Assembly (NCBI RefSeq): GCF_012848175.1
Contig: NZ_CP051651.1
Span: 186,001 to 250,000 of the forward strand
Length of the DNA: 64,000 nucleotides
Direction: 5' to 3'
Origin: Xanthomonas campestris pv. badrii
Lineage (GTDB): Bacteria > Pseudomonadota > Gammaproteobacteria > Xanthomonadales > Xanthomonadaceae
Made by a program: the position numbers and the translations under genes. Below, piece after piece: positions 61,555 through 64,000 of the stretch (position 1 is its first letter; each line of letters starts with the position of its first letter). The notes under the pieces were generated by a model. The model was not told the origin of the DNA and searched no databases. It saw only the letters and a program-made list of their open reading frames with translations.

Positions 61555-61972
61555 AGCACGGCGGGTGATCAATCCGGGCAGCATTTTGCTCTTGCCATCG
61601 ATCTCGCCCTACATCCAGCGGCGCAGTTGTGCGGATACTGCCGCGTAGTTTCCGGAGTTCAGCAGACGCAGCAGTGTCGAAGTGCGCAGACGCTCCGCGC
61701 CCAGGTTGAACACAAAGTCCACAAGAGCGGCCTCCTGGTGGGCAGTCAGGGGCACGCGCACGTGCCTCCTTACTTGCGGCCAGGGCGAGCTTCAAGTCGG
61801 CTTCCAGGAGCTGCTCGGCGCGCTCCAAGGTGATTGTCATTCCGGGCCTCACGTCGGTGCCGGTGTGGCCCCAACCGATGGTCAGCTTGCCGGCCGGGCA
61901 CACATGGGCCTGGAGGCGCAAGCCCTCACTCACCTTGGTGAGCGGGGTTGCGATGCGGACGGATTCGCTCAA
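61555..61972 (-). pseudogene. Degraded phage lysozyme (GH24 endolysin)
   Basis: The start reads ATPLTKVSEGLRLQAHVCPAGKLTIGWGHTGTDV, with the catalytic Glu of GH24 lysozymes in SEGL and the GWGHT motif. After LALAASKEARARA the frame is lost. The continuation ALVDFVFNLGAERLRTSTL, then LLRLLNSGNYAAVSAQLRRWM, is in another frame and hits TAG (near 61612) before GEIDGKSKMLPGLITRR. One frameshift and one stop therefore inactivate it. Confidence 0.85.
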
Positions 61973-62071
61973 CGGACCTGCTTGCGCGGCTCGATGCCAG
62001 TGGAACCGCCGCCGACAGCTGCGCCGGTTGCGGACGATGCCTTGGCCTTGCGGATGCGGATACGGATAAAG
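61969..62071 (-). pseudogene. 3' end of a probable phage holin gene
   Basis: The frame ends RKAKASSATGAAVGGG...EPRKQVR with its stop overlapping the TTG start of the lysozyme, as phage holin and endolysin genes often do. The 5' part is replaced by IS1478. Only ~34 residues remain, so the identity is inferred mainly from position. Confidence 0.4.
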
Positions 62072-62569
62072 AGTCGTCCCTGAAAATCCACACCATTCCA
62101 GTCACAGTAAGGCGTTACCGGCCGCGCAGGCGTGCCGGAACTACCAGTTTTCGCTACGCTGTGGGCTGATTTCCTGCAATTTCCGTCCATGCGTACACGC
62201 CGCCCTGCTGCCGAAGACACCCCCGCCGAGGAGTTGTTTCGTTCGCGCCTGGAGAACCAGATCGATCTGCGCCATCCGCTGGCGCAGTTGAGTCAACGGA
62301 TGCCGTGGGCCGCGTTGGAGCAGGCGCTTTGCTCGCACTTGCCGGCCACGCCCGCCGGAGGTGGGCGTCCGGCCTTGCCGGTGCGCTTGATGACCGGTTT
62401 GCTGTACCTCAAGCACGCCTATGACCTGTCCGACGAAGCGGTGTGCGAGCGCTGGCTGGAGAATCCGTACTGGCAGTTCTTCACCGGTGAGGTGGTGTTC
62501 CAGACGCGTCTGCCATGCGATGCCAGTTCGCTGACGCGCTGGCGTCAGCGCCTGGGCGAAGCTGGGATG
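62072..62569 (+). mobile_element. IS1478 fragment (left part), third copy
   Basis: Left end AGTCGTCCCTGAAAATCC at 62072 and the transposase N-terminal coding region (ATG at 62189) to WRQRLGEAGM. Identity to the complete copy stops at 62569, where IS4-like sequence begins. Confidence 0.88.
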
Positions 62570-62579
62570 TGCAAAGAAC

Positions 62580-63295
62580 GGGGTCAGGTTCTTAGGTATC
62601 CCCACGTTTTTAAAGCACCAGCGTCATCTGCGCGCGCACTGCGTCAGGCAATGTGCGCAAGCGTTCCAGCCAGCGTGAGACAGGCTCCATCGGCCAGCGC
62701 CTGACCAGCGCCTCGCGGCCGATGCGTAGTGTCGAGTAGAGCTTGCGTGTGCTGCTGCGTGGCGATAGCCACTGGGCGATACCGGTGGCTTCGCAGCCCA
62801 GTCCTGCCAGCCAGCTGGCAAAGGTGGCCAGCGTGTTGAGCAACAACAGGATCTGCAGCCGCTCGCCTCGACGGGTCAGGCTGTCTTCCATCGCGTGGCC
62901 GTAGCGATGCGACTTCAGATCCCGAAATGCCAGCTCGATCTGCATCCGTCGTGCATACAGGTTGATCAATTGCTTCGCGCTGGGTGCGTGTAACTGCGGG
63001 GAGGCAACGATCAGCCATGGCTCGCGCTCACGCGCTGCTGCTTTCAAACTCGATGAGGCGCGCGAAACCTTGGCCGGTGAGCGTCGATTGCGTTGCTGCC
63101 GTCCCTGCGGTGTCTTGGCGTAGAGCACCAGGCGGCAATCGAGCGGATCGCTGCGATTGGCCTGCATCGGTGGCAATTCGTGTGCACGGTTGGACGCCAG
63201 CGCATGCAGGCGTCGGCTATCGATCCATTGCGTTGCATCATCGGGAACGTCTTGCGGTTTGACCTGGGTGAGACCGCGCAGGGGATACCTCAGGG
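62580..63295 (-). mobile_element. IS4-like element with internal deletion
   Basis: One end is GGGGTCAGGTTCTTAGGTATCCCC at 62580. Near 63284-63295 the inner part of the opposite end (GGGGATACCTCAG) is present but is joined directly to mid-transposase sequence, so the N-terminal half of the gene is deleted between the ends. Confidence 0.7.
62610..63283 (-). pseudogene. C-terminal half of the IS4-like transposase
   Basis: Open from the deletion junction: RGLTQVKPQDVPDDATQW, then RLVLYAKTPQGRQQRNRRSP, the catalytic Glu region LYARRMQIELAFRDLKSHRYG and a tail ending in QMTLVL. It lacks both catalytic Asp residues. It is complementary in extent to the N-terminal half at 57662, though on the other strand. 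Confidence 0.82.
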
Positions 63296-63308
63296 TCAGG
63301 TTAACTTA

Positions 63309-64000
63309 TCAGTTGGGGGTGTTCGGTTTGCGTGGCCGATGAGCTGGCCTGACGCCTGCAAAGCGGTTGGTCTTGGCTTCGACCATTGCGCGGAAGGTGT
63401 CGTGGCCCAGGGCTCGCTGCTGCTGCAGATGAAGACGAATGCTGGTAAGCAGTTCGTCGGAGAGGGCTTCATCGAGCAGAGCACGGTAGGCGTTGGATCG
63501 CTCGATCGGGTCGCTGCCAAGCGCAAGCCAACAGGGATGTGGTGTCAGTGCGGAGTGCTTGCGCTGGCCTAGGTTGGCTGGGCAGCTGGACCAACGATAC
63601 GCTGCCGGGTTGTCTGTCAGGCGAGCACGCACCGGATTGAGCTCAATGTAGCGATAGCAGCGAAGGACGTAGTCCGCACTGTCCACAAGACACGCTTTAT
63701 ACCGCCCCTCCCATAGCGTACCAGTGCGCCCGTGGCGGCCATTCAACAATGCGACGTAGTTTCGTCCAAGCCGCTGCATCAATTGTCCGATCCGTCCCGC
63801 ATCAGGTGGCGCGACTAGCAAGTGCACATGGTTGTCCATCAATACGAACGCATGCAGCTGACAGCCTGTGGCGTGCAGGGCCTCATGCAGCAGGTGCAGA
63901 TAGCGCAATCGATCGCCATCATCCAGAAAGCAGGGCAACCGGTTGTTCCCGCGCTGCACGATGTGCTGCGGGATGCCCGGAAGGTCGATACGCGGAAGGT
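63309..64000 (-). CDS. REP-associated tyrosine transposase (RAYT, HUH family), start beyond right edge
   Basis: At least 230 residues of a Y1 HUH transposase. The visible start LPRIDLPGIPQHIVQRGNN is typical of RAYTs and lies only a few residues from the expected Met, so almost the whole protein is present. The metal-binding HUH motif is in VLMDNHVHLLVAPP, and the catalytic Tyr probably in RCYRYIELNPVRA. RAYTs mobilise REP repeats; the GTAG repeats at 24.2 kb are candidates for its substrate family. It ends in RKPNTPN with TGA at 63309. Confidence 0.88.
   Translation of the reverse strand, partial: LPRIDLPGIPQHIVQRGNNRLPCFLDDGDRLRYLHLLHEALHATGCQLHAFVLMDNHVHLLVAPPDAGRIGQLMQRLGRNYVALLNGRHGRTGTLWEGRYKACLVDSADYVLRCYRYIELNPVRARLTDNPAAYRWSSCPANLGQRKHSALTPHPCWLALGSDPIERSNAYRALLDEALSDELLTSIRLHLQQQRALGHDTFRAMVEAKTNRFAGVRPAHRPRKPNTPN

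Noticed and set aside
57535..63295. The two IS4-like halves as one element split by later insertions
   Set aside because: The halves are on opposite strands, and the right-hand one retains the inner part of both ends with an internal deletion, so they are separate copies or were rearranged by inversion.

Overview
The window looks like a Xanthomonas chromosome. The core is GC-rich (roughly 65% by eye). It carries families typical of that genus: a XopX-like type III effector at the left edge, a bacteria-killing type IV secretion effector with a C-terminal XVIPCD-type domain, GTAG-headed repeats, IS1478-type insertion sequences and a REP-associated tyrosine transposase. From memory, the gene order from the XopX-like gene to the lipase effector and galactanase resembles the X. 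citri XAC0543 to XAC0575 segment; I could not check this by search.

Region 1 (1-22.7 kb) is conserved core. It holds the truncated effector gene, a TonB-dependent receptor, a HipA/YjjJ-like kinase with an N-terminal helix-turn-helix, and a DAHP synthase. The DAHP synthase sits behind a complete transcription attenuator whose leader peptide has a run of Phe, Tyr and Trp. Then come two tandem AsmA-like envelope proteins, a cupin/SMP-30 pair, glnE, a YhhQ-type queuosine-precursor transporter, an Lnt-like N-acyltransferase, an ELM1-family protein, a RutE-type nitroreductase and a YceI lipoprotein. An IS4-family element has landed exactly in the terminator hairpin after yceI.

Region 2 (24.5-35.4 kb) is metabolic. 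A siderophore-interacting ferric reductase is paired with a YqjI-like PadR repressor with twin operators. Next is a full malonate decarboxylase cluster (mdcACDEGBH, a MatC-like transporter and a GntR regulator) with a near-perfect palindromic operator in front of mdcA.

Region 3 (35.6-47 kb) has a HAD phosphatase, a three-gene partner-switching module (sensor PP2C phosphatase, anti-sigma kinase, STAS antagonist), a lipase T4SS effector with its immunity lipoprotein, a GH53 galactanase, a seven-copy array of a ~127-bp palindromic element at 164-bp period, and aceE.

Region 4 (47-64 kb) is an accessory island. It starts with an AT-richer DUF262 + HEPN gene pair (candidate defence/toxin system). 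It then becomes an insertion-sequence graveyard: IS1478 (one whole, two truncated), two inverted copies of a 1211-bp IS3 element, another IS3 remnant, an IS5 element, two or three pieces of an IS4-like element, an IS1595 fragment and a RAYT. Buried in it is a second T4SS effector/immunity pair whose effector was split by the IS5 insertion. The 4-bp duplication is still present, and removing the IS restores one open frame. A UvrD-type helicase tail, a degraded phage lysis cassette and three secreted proteins of unknown function complete the region. I saw no rRNA, tRNA or CRISPR array.
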